A stretch of 47,430 nucleotides of DNA from Zygnema cylindricum (GCA_037447655.1 JBBHKE010000412.1:1-47430), one strand, 5' to 3'; positions 1 to 10,835 are shown, counted from the stretch's first letter. Notes: a model not told the origin generated them from the sequence alone. A program made the numbers and translations.

Positions 1-421
1 CCTGCAAATGAGGACATGCAAGTCCTTGAGTGAGATGGCGTAGGATGAAGTGCTTTGCCGCCATATTGTTGAAGTCCCAGGTTTCAGTATCATTCTCCTC
101 GTTCCTCGGAATAGGTGACATGAATGCCGAACCAGTTGCTATTGGTGTGGTCGTCTCCTTCTCTTTTCTTTTGTCCACCACCTCTCCTTCCTTTGTTTCC
201 TCTGTTGAAGGTGGATCCTCTTTCTTGATGAATGTGCTTCCTCCAAACCCTGGAGGAATTCCAAGACTTGATGGACGCCCCAACCGTCCACTCACTATCC
301 CCCAAAACCTTTTTTCGCATAGAGCTCCTATCATCATACTTTCCCAGTATATGAATCCAGTTCCATTAAAGATTGGTACCCTAGAGGGTGGGCCCATAAC
401 CTGAAACTCTGAGACCTCCAT
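1..421 (-). pseudogene. Copia-type retrotransposon gag, N-terminal part (runs off the window)
   Basis: On the minus strand an open frame starts at the ATG at 419-421 and stays open to base 1, at least 140 codons, so it is cut by the window edge. An in-frame stop lies two codons upstream of that ATG, which fixes the start. The N-terminus contains FNGTGFIYWESM followed by KRFWGIVSG, which matches the Copia gag N-terminal pattern (F-G-x-N-[FY]-x-x-W-x-x-x-M, then K-x-[LF]-W-x-x-V). Further on, WDFNNMAAKHFILRHL resembles the W-x-x-x-N-x-x-A helix of UBN2-type gag. Between them is a roughly 50-residue charged spacer (KKEDPPSTEETKEGE) that is longer than usual. Gag forms the virus-like particle that packages element RNA. 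Whether the element is intact cannot be judged here. Confidence 0.75.
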
Positions 422-1481
422 AAGTCCTCAGAGTGGACAGCTTCCAAGAAGCCTCTAGGATAATCCTGACCCCTTTGTGTTTCAGCAAGAATAACTGCCA
501 CCCTGGCAGACAAACACTCTGACCACCTGCACCCTTGTGAAGGCAAGACTCCCTTGAGTCGATAGCAAAAAGAATATTTGAATTTGCTCACCTGAGCAGT
601 AAGTTATGGGGGGTCAAAGTTGACCTTTCGTACAGAAGCTTTCTGGGAGAGAGGGTCTTATCTCCTAATTATTCTAAGTCCTATCTCTCTCACAGACTCT
701 ATCTACTGATGTACGGAACCTATCAGAATATAGTTGCGTACGCAAAAGTACAGCTGCCAGTGTACTTTATGTACGGACATTGTACGACATGCCCTAAATG
801 TCGACACATGTCATATCCGGATTCGGTGCCATAATCTCCGGAGATTCCACGATCCAATGTAATTATGCCACGCGTCATCCGATGTGGCGATGGCCACAAA
901 CCGCCGAAATCTTCTTCCGCGATCTCGGCGCTAAATTCTGGCCGTTTGATTAGAATCGAATTTAATCGTAGCCGTAATAAATACATGCGCGGTATTCGTT
1001 TCACTTAAGAAATAAATGCGCGGTATTGTTTTCTTTCTCGTACCATATTCCGTACTTATACATTACCGGATCTATGTATACTGTAAACAATTACAGTTAA
1101 ATGATTTATCCTACATTTACATGTTTAAGTAATTATCAAACTATATACTACGTAATGTTACATCTAGAGTTAACAGCTAAGACTACCAGCTACTTCCTGT
1201 CTGCCGGCCGGTAGGAAGAAGGATCAATTCCTGTCGCCGGCACATTTCTTTTAAATAAATAAACCCTAACTAATATAAATTTTCGTAAACCTCTGGATAG
1301 CCTAGGTAGCCATGGCTCTAGCTCCCTCTTCAATTTCTCAGTGACTGCGACAAGTTTGAGAGTTTGGAGAGAGAAGTTAGAGGTAGACTGCCTCGGCTTC
1401 TTTTTATTTTTCTATTTAGACTTAGAAAATACTAAAAATGTACCATTAATTTCTACATCATTATCAATTCCCTAAATAAAA
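422..1481. other. Intergenic; probable leader and LTR side of the Copia element, unresolved
   Basis: No gene is recognised. Because the gag at the left edge reads leftwards, its untranslated leader and 5' LTR should lie here. I could not place a convincing methionine-tRNA primer-binding site or TG...CA LTR ends. The stretch 720-1010 has higher GC and CpG content than its surroundings. From about 1200 the sequence is AT-rich and featureless. Confidence 0.3.
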
Positions 1482-1818
1482 TTGGCAGCCACACAGCCAC
1501 ATATAAATAAAATGGTTGCGCGCAGGTAGTTACTCACTTCACGTGAGCTCCACTGTGAAAGCAGACACCGACAATGTGATTCAATGTGAAGTACTTATTC
1601 AATGTAATAATGTTGATTCGTAAATATTGTGGCTTTATTTGGCCGCGCGTGACGACGCGTCATTTTAGTTTCATTGATATTTATACACGGGTACGCTTTT
1701 ATATTTTGTATGAAGTTTATTTCGTTTCGTGCGAGTTTATACATGTAGTACGTCGTCCTTTAATTTGTGTCCAAGTTCAGCGTAACGGTTCGCGATTAGA
1801 TTCAATTTTTGCGGCTAA

Positions 1819-2597
1819 GGGTATGTCCCCATGTACTTGTAACTTAGCGAACTTACTTTGTATTTTAGCGCGGATCCGGCGAACCCACTTTTTAAGTGTC
1901 CCTATGTGTAAGAACGTATCGTAAGGTACGTTTGTGACAATTGTATACGTCGACAATACCTGTGACGGTTATCAACTTCTACAATCTGTGTTGTCGGACG
2001 TTATTTGTTGGAATTGCTTGTGTGACGTCGCATGTCTTACCGTGACATTGTAGACGTATCGCCTTCCACCCTGTACTGTTTCACGGTTGAAGAAGTTGCG
2101 CTTTGCCTTTGCGTCTCCTGTCCGGTCGACGTGAAATGGCATCGGAATTTCGAGACCCCTGCAAAAAAAAAAATCGTACTGGACGAAAACGGACAAAACC
2201 AAACAAATTGTGTAATTTTCTTTGTCGTGTTAAATGTAAACGTACAAAACATAACGACTTCCGTACTTTCCTTTGTCTTTGAAAATCGTGTGAAATACTT
2301 CGAAAATTACGGCATGTGCGAATATGTGTTCCTATTTGTTTATGTAAAATCCCTAGTTTTAAAACACATCACGCATGTGTTTTAAAGATAAGGTTGAAGA
2401 TGACGTTTTTTGTCGTCGAAGTGGGTCGAAAAACACAAGACGATAATTTTTCGTACATCCTAAGTTCGAGGGTGACGCAAATTGTACTTTACAAATTTGC
2501 GATTCCTTCGTACGGTTGGAACTTAGGCAGTACGACGCCAAGTTTTACAGGAAAACGACAGAAAAAAACCCTTACTTATGCACATGGGGACACACCC
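1819..2597 (+). mobile_element. Harbinger-like non-autonomous element Q, copy 1
   Basis: The element starts GGGTATGTCCCCATG and ends with the inverse (CATGGGGACACACCC). It is flanked directly by TAA on both sides (1816-1818 and 2598-2600). A 3-bp TAA/TTA target duplication with G-rich termini is the hallmark of PIF/Harbinger elements. Related copies are at 2663-3364 (inverted), 14225-15652 and 16491-16850. Open frames inside are short, differ between copies and encode no recognisable transposase. Confidence 0.7.
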
Positions 2598-2662
2598 TAA
2601 GTCAAATGTCGGTGTGTGCTTTCACAGTGGAGCTCACGTGAAGTGAACGTGAAAGTGAGTAA

Positions 2663-3364
2663 GGGTGCGTCTCTGTGTGCCTAAGTAAGGGTTTTTTTCT
2701 GTCGTTTTCCTGTAAAACTTAGAGCCGTACCGTGTAAGTTTCAACCGTACAATAAAATAGAAAAAAAGTGACAAAAAACGTCATCTTCAACCTTATCTTT
2801 AAAAAACAGGGCCGATGTGTTTTAAAATTAGGGATTTTCTATAAACAAATAGGAACACGTATTCGCACGTGTAATGTTTTGTTCAAAAACTTCAAAGGAA
2901 TTCAAGTGACGTGGAAGTGTACAAGATTTGCTATGTTTTGTCCGTTTTTGTCCAATACGACAAAGAGAAGTACAGTTTGTTTTGTTTTTTCCGTTTGCAT
3001 CCGGTACGGATTTTTTTTTTGCAGGGGTCTCAAGGTTCCGATGCCATTTCACGTCGAGCCGACAATAGACGCAAAGTCAAAACGCATCTTCTTCAACCGT
3101 GAAACGGCACAGGTTGGAGGGCGGTAGGTCTACAATGTCACGAAAAGTCACGCGACGTCACAAGCAGTTACGGAAAATGAAGTGGGTCATCACAGATTGT
3201 AGACGCTGACAGCCGTCACTGGCATTGTCGACGTATACAATCGTCACGCTCTTAAGTGACAATTTCGTTTGGTACACATAGGGACACCCGAAATGCGGGT
3301 CCGCCGGATCTGCGCTAAAAAACAAAAAAAAATCTCTAAGTTTGAAGTACATAGAGACGCACCC
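2663..3364 (-). mobile_element. Harbinger-like non-autonomous element Q, copy 4 (inverted, diverged)
   Basis: The termini are GGGTGCGTCTCTGTG and the inverse CATAGAGACGCACCC, with TAA on both sides (2660-2662 and 3365-3367). The interior matches copy 1 in reverse orientation, including the block around CGTCGAC/GTGAAATGGCAT and the CTGTCGTTTTCCTGTAAAAC block. Together, copies 1 and 4 create a large inverted repeat across 1819-3364. No coding potential is seen. Confidence 0.65.
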
Positions 3365-3939
3365 TAACTACCTGCGCGCAGCCATTTTATTTATATGTGG
3401 CTGCCTCAGTTTTGTCACAGTAAACCTGCGCCGGCCGTGTGAATTGTTTTGTTTTTTCATGACGGTCGACGTTCGCAAGCGCGACAGTTTTTTAAGCGCC
3501 GTTACAGTATTTCGCCAGTCGAAGCTGTTCGACGGCTTGACCGTCAAATCTGAACTTAAAGGTACGTAGCTTGTAAAAAACTGTACTTCAAATGTACGAT
3601 TTCTGACAACGACCTGCGCGCAGCAAAAATCGTCTCTGCGACTAGCAATTCCCGTTTCATAATTTCCACAGCGAAACAAAGTACAATAATTTCGTAACGG
3701 CTATCTGCCCGAAAACTTGTTGTGCTGACCAGAAACTGTTCTAAAGTTCCATGCTTCTTCCTTCCGTACAGAGACTGTAGATAGTATGGATAGCTAATTT
3801 CGTGCGCACTGTAAGCTAAGAAAATATATTTAAACTTATTATAGTGTGGAATTCCTGTCCTGATTTCTGTTCAATTTGCTGACAGACAATTGTAGGATTT
3901 ACAATATCAACACTAAATTTTGTAGCCAGGTTCCAATAC

Positions 3940-4215
3940 ATGGCTCTCTCTCTCCATCTCTCTCGTCCCTCTCTTCTCCCCCATAGACTCCTCTCTCCCT
4001 CCGTCTCTCCCTCCCTCCCTCCCTCCCTCTCGCCCTACCGCTCTCCTTCTCGCTCTTCCTCCCTCTCTCCTTCTATCTATACCTCCCCATCCTTAGCAAT
4101 CTCTCCTCCCTCTCTTCCCTCTTGCACTCTCCCTCTTTCTCTCCCTCCCTTTCCCTCTCTCCCTCTCCATTCCGTACAATCCTTTTCCTCTTTTTATTCC
4201 CTCTCCCTCTCTCCA
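3940..4215. repeat. CT-rich low-complexity tract upstream of the nitrilase-like gene
   Basis: Nearly pure pyrimidine (CTCTCCCTC-type units) on the plus strand for about 275 bp. An open frame through it exists only because CT-rich DNA lacks stop codons. Similar tracts recur at 7322-7735, 8801-8910 and 27237-27380, in introns of this gene or upstream of the WRKY gene. Confidence 0.85.
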
Positions 4216-6486
4216 AAAACCGTTTTTTTTAAATCCGGTTTTTCAGAAAAAGGTGGTTGTTTCACTTTTGGGTTTTCCGAATTTAAAAAAAATAATAAAA
4301 AAAATAGTAATAAATTTATTCACGAAGGAATTTCACCAGGATTTCAGATTATCTTTGGAAACAAAACTGAAAAAAGTATTTTTCTTGGAAACAGATTTGG
4401 AAAAAATAAAAAAATTACAATCGGAAATCAAAATTTAGACTCGAAAAAAAAATATTTTCGGACGATGGCTGCCCGAAAACCTCCTCCTATTCCTCTCCCT
4501 CCTCCCCCTAAAGGAGGAAAAGTGAGTTTTCTTTTCTCCTTTTCTTTTTTTCCTATATATATATAGAAATATTAGATAAATAAATATTTTCTAGTTTGAA
4601 GTTTTTTTTATTTTCAGTCAGGTATTTCTTGATTTATTTGTCTCTTTTTTTTTTTAAGTTCAAGTGAATAATACTCCTTGTGCCCATTTTTTTATATATT
4701 AAAAAATGATGAATTCTGGAGTGAGAGAAAAAAAATGAAAAACTGGAAAATAATAAATGAAATGGAAAAAATTAATAATATGAGGCTTATAAAGAGATCT
4801 CCAAAAAGGAAGGAGAAGCTAAAAGAAAAAGGAAAATAAAACACAAAACCTTTCCCTCATGAAATTAAGATTCCAATTTTAAGATACGAATTAAACTAAA
4901 AAAAGTCCAAAAAATATATAATTAAAAAAATTGAACGAAAAAGTGATAAAAATCGAATTAAAAATCCTTCTTGCTTATATACTATATAAATAACAAAAAT
5001 TTGGAAAAATAAAAAAGTTTGAAGGAATAACAAAATTTGAAGAAATAACAAAATGTGAAACAATATCAAAAAAAAAAAAAAACTGAACTTGAAAAAAAAG
5101 TTGGATACAGGTGAAAGTGGCTCTATGTCAGTTATCCGTAACGGAGGATAAAATAGAAAACATAAAAAACGCAAAAAAAAAAATCGAAGAAGCTGCGGAA
5201 GCTGGAGCCAAACTAATTGTTCTGCCGGTAACCTTTTTTGCCTTTTGCTGGTTTTTGCACTCTGTAGTATTTTGTCGTTTTCTGGTTGAATCTATTTTTT
5301 CTGTCCTCTTTTCTGGTGAGAAACCAGTTTTGACCTTTTTCTGTTTTTCTTCTTATTCTGGAAATAATCCAGTTCCCCTTTTTACTGTTTTTTCTTCAGT
5401 TTTTAGTATGCATGAGGCTTTTCCTCTTTTTTTTTTTTGTTAAGATGCTTTTCTGGATGCTTTTTAATATTTTCTTTTATGTTTTTCTATATATAGTTTT
5501 TCCCTTTCCCTTTTTTTCTTTTTTTCTTTTGTTTTTTTTTTCTTCTTTTCCTTTATTGTCTTTTTCTTGTCTCGTTTTCTTTTTTTTGTCATTTACCTTT
5601 TGTCTTTTCAATTTTTACTTTTTGTTAGTTTTATCTTTGCGTTTTGTCCGTTTTCTTTCTTCATCCTTTTCCGTTTTTGCTTTTTTTCGTCTTTTTTTGT
5701 CTTTATCTTTTTTGGTTTTTTTGCATGTCTTTGATTTGTATGATTTTCCTTTTATCGTTTTCCGTTTTTGTCTTTTTAATTTTTTATCTTTTCCTTTTGT
5801 CATTTCCCTTATTACCTTTCCCTTGTTGTATTCTCACATTGCCTTTTTTTCTTTTTCCTTTTTGTCTTTTTTATTTATTTTTATCCTTTTCCTTTACCTG
5901 TTTTTCCTTTTTTTCACTTCGTCCCTTTTTGTCTACCCCCTTTTTTCTTTTCATCTTTTTTTCTTTTCTGTCTTTTTTCTTTCTGTCTGTTCCTTTCTTT
6001 GTCTTTTCCTTTTGTCTTTTCCTTTTCTATCGTTTCCTTTTTTGACTTTTTTTTCTTTTTTATCTTTTCCCGTATTTGTCTTTCTCTTTTTGTCTTTTCC
6101 TCTTTTTTGTCTTTTTCCAGGAAATGTGGAACTGTCCATATTCGAACGACAGTTTTCCGATTTACGCCGAAGACATCGATTCGGGTACAAAGGGGTCTTC
6201 TCCGTCGACCGAAATGCTCTCAGAAGCTGCCAAAATAGCTGACGTCACCATAGTCGGAGGCTCGATTCCGGAGCGACGTGACGGAAATTTGTACAACACC
6301 TGTTGTGTGTACGGAAAGGACGGGAAATTGTTAGGGAAATTCAGTAAGGTGATTTTTTTTTTTTTTTTTTTTTTTAGTTATTTTTTTTTTTGTTTGTTTG
6401 TTTTTTTTTTCGTTAAATTGGGGGTTTTTTTTTGGGGTTTTTTAAGGGATTTTTTGGGGTGGTATGTTTTTTTTTTTTTTCGCTAT

Positions 6487-6534
6487 TGTTGTGTGTACGG
6501 AAAGGATGGAAAGATGATGGGGAGAGTCAGTAAG
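6487..6534 (+). pseudogene. Duplicated 3' part of nitrilase exon 3, copy 2 (pseudo-exon)
   Basis: Sixteen codons reading CCVYGKDGKMMGRVSK repeat the end of exon 3 (CCVYGKDGKLLGKFSK at 6301-6348). The base after the final AAG is followed by GA, not GT, so the donor site that ends exon 3 is lost. No acceptor AG lies directly before it. The DNA is nearly identical for the first half and then diverges. It lies in the T-rich intron and is probably not spliced. Confidence 0.75.
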
Positions 6535-6662
6535 GAGATTTATTTTTTTCATTTATTTATTTATTAATTTGTTTATTGATGTATATAATAACTTATTTAG
6601 GGTTCTTTTTTTATGTATATTTTAGGCAGTTTTTGGGGTTTCGGGGATTTTTTTGTAACATA

Positions 6663-6710
6663 TGTTGTGTGTACGGAAAGGATGGAGAATTGATAGAAAA
6701 TTTTAATAAT
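6663..6710 (+). pseudogene. Duplicated 3' part of nitrilase exon 3, copy 3 (pseudo-exon)
   Basis: Sixteen codons reading CCVYGKDGELIENFNN, a third copy of the exon 3 end. It keeps the GTGA-type donor directly after it and a short AACA block before it that exon 3 also has. The residue equivalent to the candidate catalytic lysine is Asn. The spacing between copies (186 and 176 bp) suggests tandem duplication of a unit of about 180 bp containing exon end plus T-rich intron. Confidence 0.75.
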
Positions 6711-7245
6711 GTGAATTGTTTATTTGTTTATTTTATTAAAGATTTTTTTGGGGTTTTTCTTGTTTTTTTTTTCTTTGGGTTCTGGTTTCTGACTTTTTTT
6801 CTTTTGAAGAATGTTTCGGTTTTGGGGTTTTTTGGGACTTTTTTTCTTTTTGGTTCTTTGGGTTTTCTCGGGGAGCGTTTGGGGTTTCTTTAGTGTTTTT
6901 AAAGTTTTTTAGGCTTTTAAAAAGGCATCTTTTTTTCTTTACTGAGATTTTTTTTTCCTTGGTGTGTTGTTATTTTTGTAATTTTATTTTATGTTTATCA
7001 TCCCTTTGTGCTCTATTTGCTTTCTTAAAAACACATTTGTTTATTATTTTCTTTTTCCTATGTTCTTTACCAGTTTTTCTTCTGGTTGACTCTCATTTTT
7101 TCCAAAATGAAGTCCCAATTTTTTTTTTTCCTTTTCTTTTTTTTCTTCCTCTTCCTAATGTATCTCCCTCCCTTCTTCTTCTTTCTGTAATTCTTTTTCT
7201 TTCTTTCTTTTATTTATTTATTTAATTTACCTTTTTTTTTTTTTT

Positions 7246-7322
7246 TCTTTTACATCTTTGACATCCATTCAGGCATCAGTTTCATTCCATCTGGCCCTAA
7301 TGGCCTTCATTCCGTAAAGATA
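7246..7322 (+). pseudogene. Possible remnant of missing nitrilase exon 4
   Basis: In the intron where the HLFDIDxPGGISF exon should be, the plus strand reads CATCTTTGACATCC...GGCATCAGTTTCATT. It can be matched to His-Leu, Asp-Ile and Gly-Ile-Ser-Phe only if two small deletions and a frame change are allowed. No frame reads through it in the phase required. This is a suggestive match only and could be chance. Confidence 0.3.
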
Positions 7323-7735
7323 AAATCTCTCTCCTCCCTCCCCTCCCCCTCCCCTCTCCCTCTCCCCCTTTCCCTCTTGTTCCTCCCACTCCCCTCTCTC
7401 TCCCGCTGTTTCTCTCTCCTCTCTATTCCTCCCTCTCTCTCTCTCCCTCTTCTACTCCTTCCTGTCCCCCTCTCCCTCTTTCTTTCTCCATTTCACCATT
7501 CTCTCCCTCTTCCCTCTCCGTCTAATCCTCCTTTTTTCTGTCTCCCTCTCTCTTTCTGTGCTTGTCTCCCCACTTTCCCTCTCTGCTCTCTCCCTCTCGC
7601 CCTCTCTCCCTCCCCCGACTCCCTCTCGCTCACCCTCTCCCGCCTCTGCCTTCTTTCCCTCCTCCCTTCCTCTCTTCCTCCTCCCTCACCTTCCTCTCCT
7701 CCTCCCTCTCCTCTTCCCCTTCCACTCCCGGCTGT
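7322..7735. repeat. CT-rich low-complexity tract inside a nitrilase intron
   Basis: About 410 bp of almost pure pyrimidine on the plus strand (CTCCCTCTC-type units). Long stop-free frames through it are composition artefacts. Confidence 0.85.
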
Positions 7736-8094
7736 GTCCTGAAGCTTATTTAGCGTTCCTACTTTGAATTTTTTTGACTTTTTTTGTTTTTTTTGTCTTT
7801 TGGGTCTTTTTTGTGTTTTTTTGGCTTTTTTACTTTTTTACTTTTTTGTTTTTTTGTCTTTTTCGATGGGGACAAAAACCAGATGTCGGTCGCATTGGAA
7901 TCGGAATCTGTTACGACATTCGATTCCCGGAACTCGCCATGATTTACAATTCTCGAGGTTTTTTTTTTTTCCCCCTTATTTCAATGATTATTTATCTTAA
8001 CAATTATTTATTTTTTGTTTTCTTATAAAATATGTATTTTTTGTTTTTTTATGAAATATGTATCTTTTGTTTTCTTATTTGTTTTTTCTTTTAT

Positions 8095-8100
<6 letters not shown>

Positions 8101-8142
<42 letters not shown>
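8101..8142. repeat. (AT)n microsatellite
   Basis: Uninterrupted AT dinucleotide run of about 42 bp in the nitrilase intron, followed by TTTCTCCAG, a plausible acceptor. The DNA after that acceptor is in the right phase (1) for the missing CYPGAFN exon but matches it only weakly. Confidence 0.9.
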
Positions 8143-8145
<3 letters not shown>

Positions 8146-10239
8146 TCTCCAGGTCTCCACTTTCCATTCAATTCCATTTCCATCGTTCCTCCACCACCAC
8201 TCACGTTTGTCTATTTTACTCCACTCCGTTTTTACTCCGTTCTTACTCCATTTTTACTCTGTTTTTTCTCGTTTTGTTCGGCTTTGACGGTTTTCACTCA
8301 TATTTTTCCGCTTTTTTGCATTTTGCCTTTGTCTTCATTCGTCTCTTTCCGTTTCACTAGTTTTCACTGAGTTTTTACTTATGTTTTCCCGTTTGCCAGT
8401 TTTTTCTCTGTTCCTACTCTTTTTTTTCCCTTTTTGCTATGTTTTCTGCTCGTTTTATCGTTCTCTAATTACTGCACCTATTTATCTCGTTTTTATTGTG
8501 TTTATATTGGTTTTTACCCCGTTTTATTCTATGTTTATCACGTTTGTTTGTGTTTGTAATCCGTTTTTATCCCGTTTTTTCTCTGAAAATACCGTGATGT
8601 TGTCTAATGTGGAAGTTATCGTTTAAGCTCCTTTTATACCCAATTTATGCAATAATTTATTTAGTAAATTATTATTTTGGATTATTTCTGTGATCCTTTC
8701 CGTTTCCTTTTGTCCATCCATTCCTTCCATCCAGTCTTTCTCGATTTTCTTTCCTTTCATTTCTTTTTTGCAGAGCGGTTGACAATCAGGTTATTGAAAA
8801 GACCCTCTCCCTCTCCGCCCCTCCTGCCCCCTCTTCCCCTCCATTCCTTGCCCCTCCCCCTTCCATCCCCCTTTCCCCCTTTTCCCCTTCGCGTCCTCTC
8901 CACCCCTTTTTCTTTCTTTTGTTTTTTTGTCTTTTTTCAGTTTCTGATCATTATTGTTATTTCTTCTTTTTGGTTTTCCGTCAATTTTTTTTTTGTCTTT
9001 TATGTTCAGTTATTTGTTGTTGTTTTTTCTGTCTTTTTCTATTTTTTATTATTGCCCTTTTTTTCATTTTTCCATTATTTTCACAATTTTTTGTCCCTTT
9101 TTTGAGATTTTTTATCATGGTTGTTTCTTGCGTTTCTTCAAATTTTCAATTTTTCTTTTATTTTTTTCTGCAGTTTTTTTATCATTTTTTAATTTGTCTT
9201 CTTTTTCGTCTGCCATCGTTTTTTTTGGCCTTTTTTCCGTTTTTCATCATCTTTTTTAAGTCTTATTATTGGAGCTTTTCATTGTTGCTTTTTTGTTTTC
9301 GATTGTTAATCCTTTTTTCTCTTCTTTTTTTTCTTTTTCTTTCTTCTTTTTTCTTTTTTCTTTTGATGTCCTTTTGCAGCTTTTTGTCGCGACATGCTCT
9401 CCCTCCCGATCCCTCACTTCGTCTTATACCGCCTGGGGTCACTCTACCATAGTGGGACCGGTAAATATACCCATTTTTACCCATTTTTACCCTATTTTCA
9501 ACCCATTTTTTACCCTGTTTTTTACCTCAATTTTTTTTTCTATTAAAGTCAATTTTACTCGATTGATTCTATCTTATTTTTCCCGATTTTATCCAATCAC
9601 TGAAATGGAACATGGTTAATGTTTTTAGGGTTTTTTTTATATCTTTTGGAGATGCTCTTTATATATTTTACTTTGATTTGTTTCATTTTGTAGTTTTTTT
9701 TCTTTTTTTGTATTTTTTTTTTTCAGTTTGCGGAAATTATCGCCACAACGGAACACGAGGAGGCTATTGTTTTCGCCGATTTGGACTTTTCGGAAATCGA
9801 GAAACGGAGGTAATTTATTTGATTTTATTATTATTATTATTTTTTTATTATTATTTTATTATTTTTTTTTTTTTTTTTTTTTTTTTTTTGGTAAAATTTT
9901 TAATGTTTGTAGACTTTTTCACGTACAATAGTTCGTGAACGTCTTTAATTATCCAATTTTTCTTGTCGTAAGTAAAATTTTGTCTCAAGTAAATGCCGAT
10001 TAGTTTTTTTAGTTTTTGTTTTCACTTTTTTACTCAATTTTCCTGTGATAAATGATCGAGCGTCAAATGGATTCTTTTTTTTATTATTACTATTACTATC
10101 TCGGCATCTTCTTTTCTCCTTTCAATTTATCTTTAATCTCTCTTTTTTGTTTTTTTTGGTTATTTCCAGACAAAATATGCCTTTGGAGACCCAACGGCGA
10201 GGCGATATTTATGAGTTGGAGGATAAATTGCGCGAATAA

Positions 10240-10835
10240 AAAATAAAATAGATTTTCCCCTTTTTTTCTTCCATTCTTTTTCTTTTTCTTTTTTTTTCTT
10301 TACTTTTTTGTGTTGAATTTGATATTTTGAAAATAAATGATTCTAGCAAATATTTTCCTTCCAAATCTTTACTTTTTTTTTTGTTTGGCATTTGTACTTT
10401 TATGATATAAATGGTTGCCCTTTTGGTCAAAGGAAAAAAAAAAAAAACTTGACCATGATTTAGAAAGATCTTCATTCTTGAATTTCATTTGTTAGAGCAA
10501 CTCCGTTTGATTTCGCATAGTACTAAGGCGGTTTTTCATTGTTTTTTTACGGTTTTTGGGGTTTTTTAGGGTTGTCAAAACCTTAATTGTCACAAATATT
10601 GCTAGTATTGTTGACTGTCAGGAGTGGCTGTTACGGTCTTAGGGTGGTTCCAGATGACGACGAAAAGTCAAAGTCGTTAAATTTCACGCGTGCCGATGGT
10701 TCGCACGTGCGAAGGAGTCGGCTCGTACGGCAGTTACCGCTGGCTGAAAACTGAAAAGCTTACTTCCGCTTTTAGGTCAAAAACAGCCGCTCGCCTCCAG
10801 TGATAAATTTAAAAATTTTGAAATTCGGAACACTA
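10240..10835. other. 3' flank of the nitrilase-like gene
   Basis: AATAAA-like motifs overlap and follow the stop codon (10234-10250), consistent with a poly(A) signal. The T-rich strand bias fades by about 10580. No further gene or repeat is recognised. Confidence 0.4.

Larger units (their letters stand above)
1482..3626. mobile_element. Inverted-repeat (foldback-like) element S, copy 1, with two nested insertions
   Basis: The left arm (GGCAGCCACA near 1482, then a CACGTGAGCTCCACTG block near 1541) is matched in inverse orientation by 2607-2659 and by 3368-3406 (TGTGGCTGCC). The inner inverted repeat of about 40 bp (1535-1573 against 2607-2645) is nearly perfect. The right side appears to extend to about 3626. 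A second copy lies at 15800-16487 and a fragment at 20482-20640. Two Harbinger-like elements sit inside at 1819-2597 and 2663-3364. No coding capacity is convincing, so this looks non-autonomous. The outer ends are approximate. Confidence 0.6.
4465..10239 (+). pseudogene. Nitrilase/omega-amidase-like (NIT2-type carbon-nitrogen hydrolase) gene; two expected exons not found
   Basis: NIT2-type enzymes hydrolyse alpha-ketoglutaramate and similar amides using a Glu-Lys-Cys triad. Recognised exons: 4465-4521 (short Pro-rich N-terminus), 5111-5227 (VKVALCQLSV to KLIVLP), 6121-6348 (begins with catalytic Glu, EMWNCPYS; contains GGSIPERRDGNLYNTC; ends with the candidate catalytic Lys), 7883-7957 (GRIGIGICYDIRFPELAMI, catalytic Cys), 8774-8789 (16 nt, AVDNQ), 9380-9460 (LFVATCSPSR to AWGHSTIVGP), 9727-9809 (TTEHEEAIVFADLD) and 10170-10239 (PLETQRRGDIYELED, stop). 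Every exon is flanked by AG and GT. The segments equivalent to HLFDID...PG and to CYPGAFN...GPxHW are not found intact, and the phases across those two gaps do not match (0 into 1, 1 into 2). The gene is therefore decayed, or those exons were lost in assembly. Family call is firm; pseudogene status is about even odds. The start is the first ATG before the conserved region. Confidence 0.8.

Noticed and set aside
500-530. Primer-binding site for the Copia element (TGGTCAGAGTG on the minus strand)
   Set aside because: Only a partial match to the initiator methionine tRNA 3' end and no LTR end beside it.
3940-4566. 208-codon open frame starting in CT-rich DNA and running into nitrilase exon 1
   Set aside because: The upstream part is pure low-complexity Ser/Leu/Pro with no conservation signal. 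Only the last 19 codons fit the gene, so the later ATG at 4465 was chosen.
5412-6242. 276-codon Phe/Leu-rich frame resembling a multi-pass membrane protein
   Set aside because: It is a translation of the T-rich intron; the amino-acid composition follows base composition and real exons in another frame lie inside it.
7377-7742. Ser/Pro/Leu-rich frames in the CT tract
   Set aside because: They are stop-free only because the tract lacks purines.
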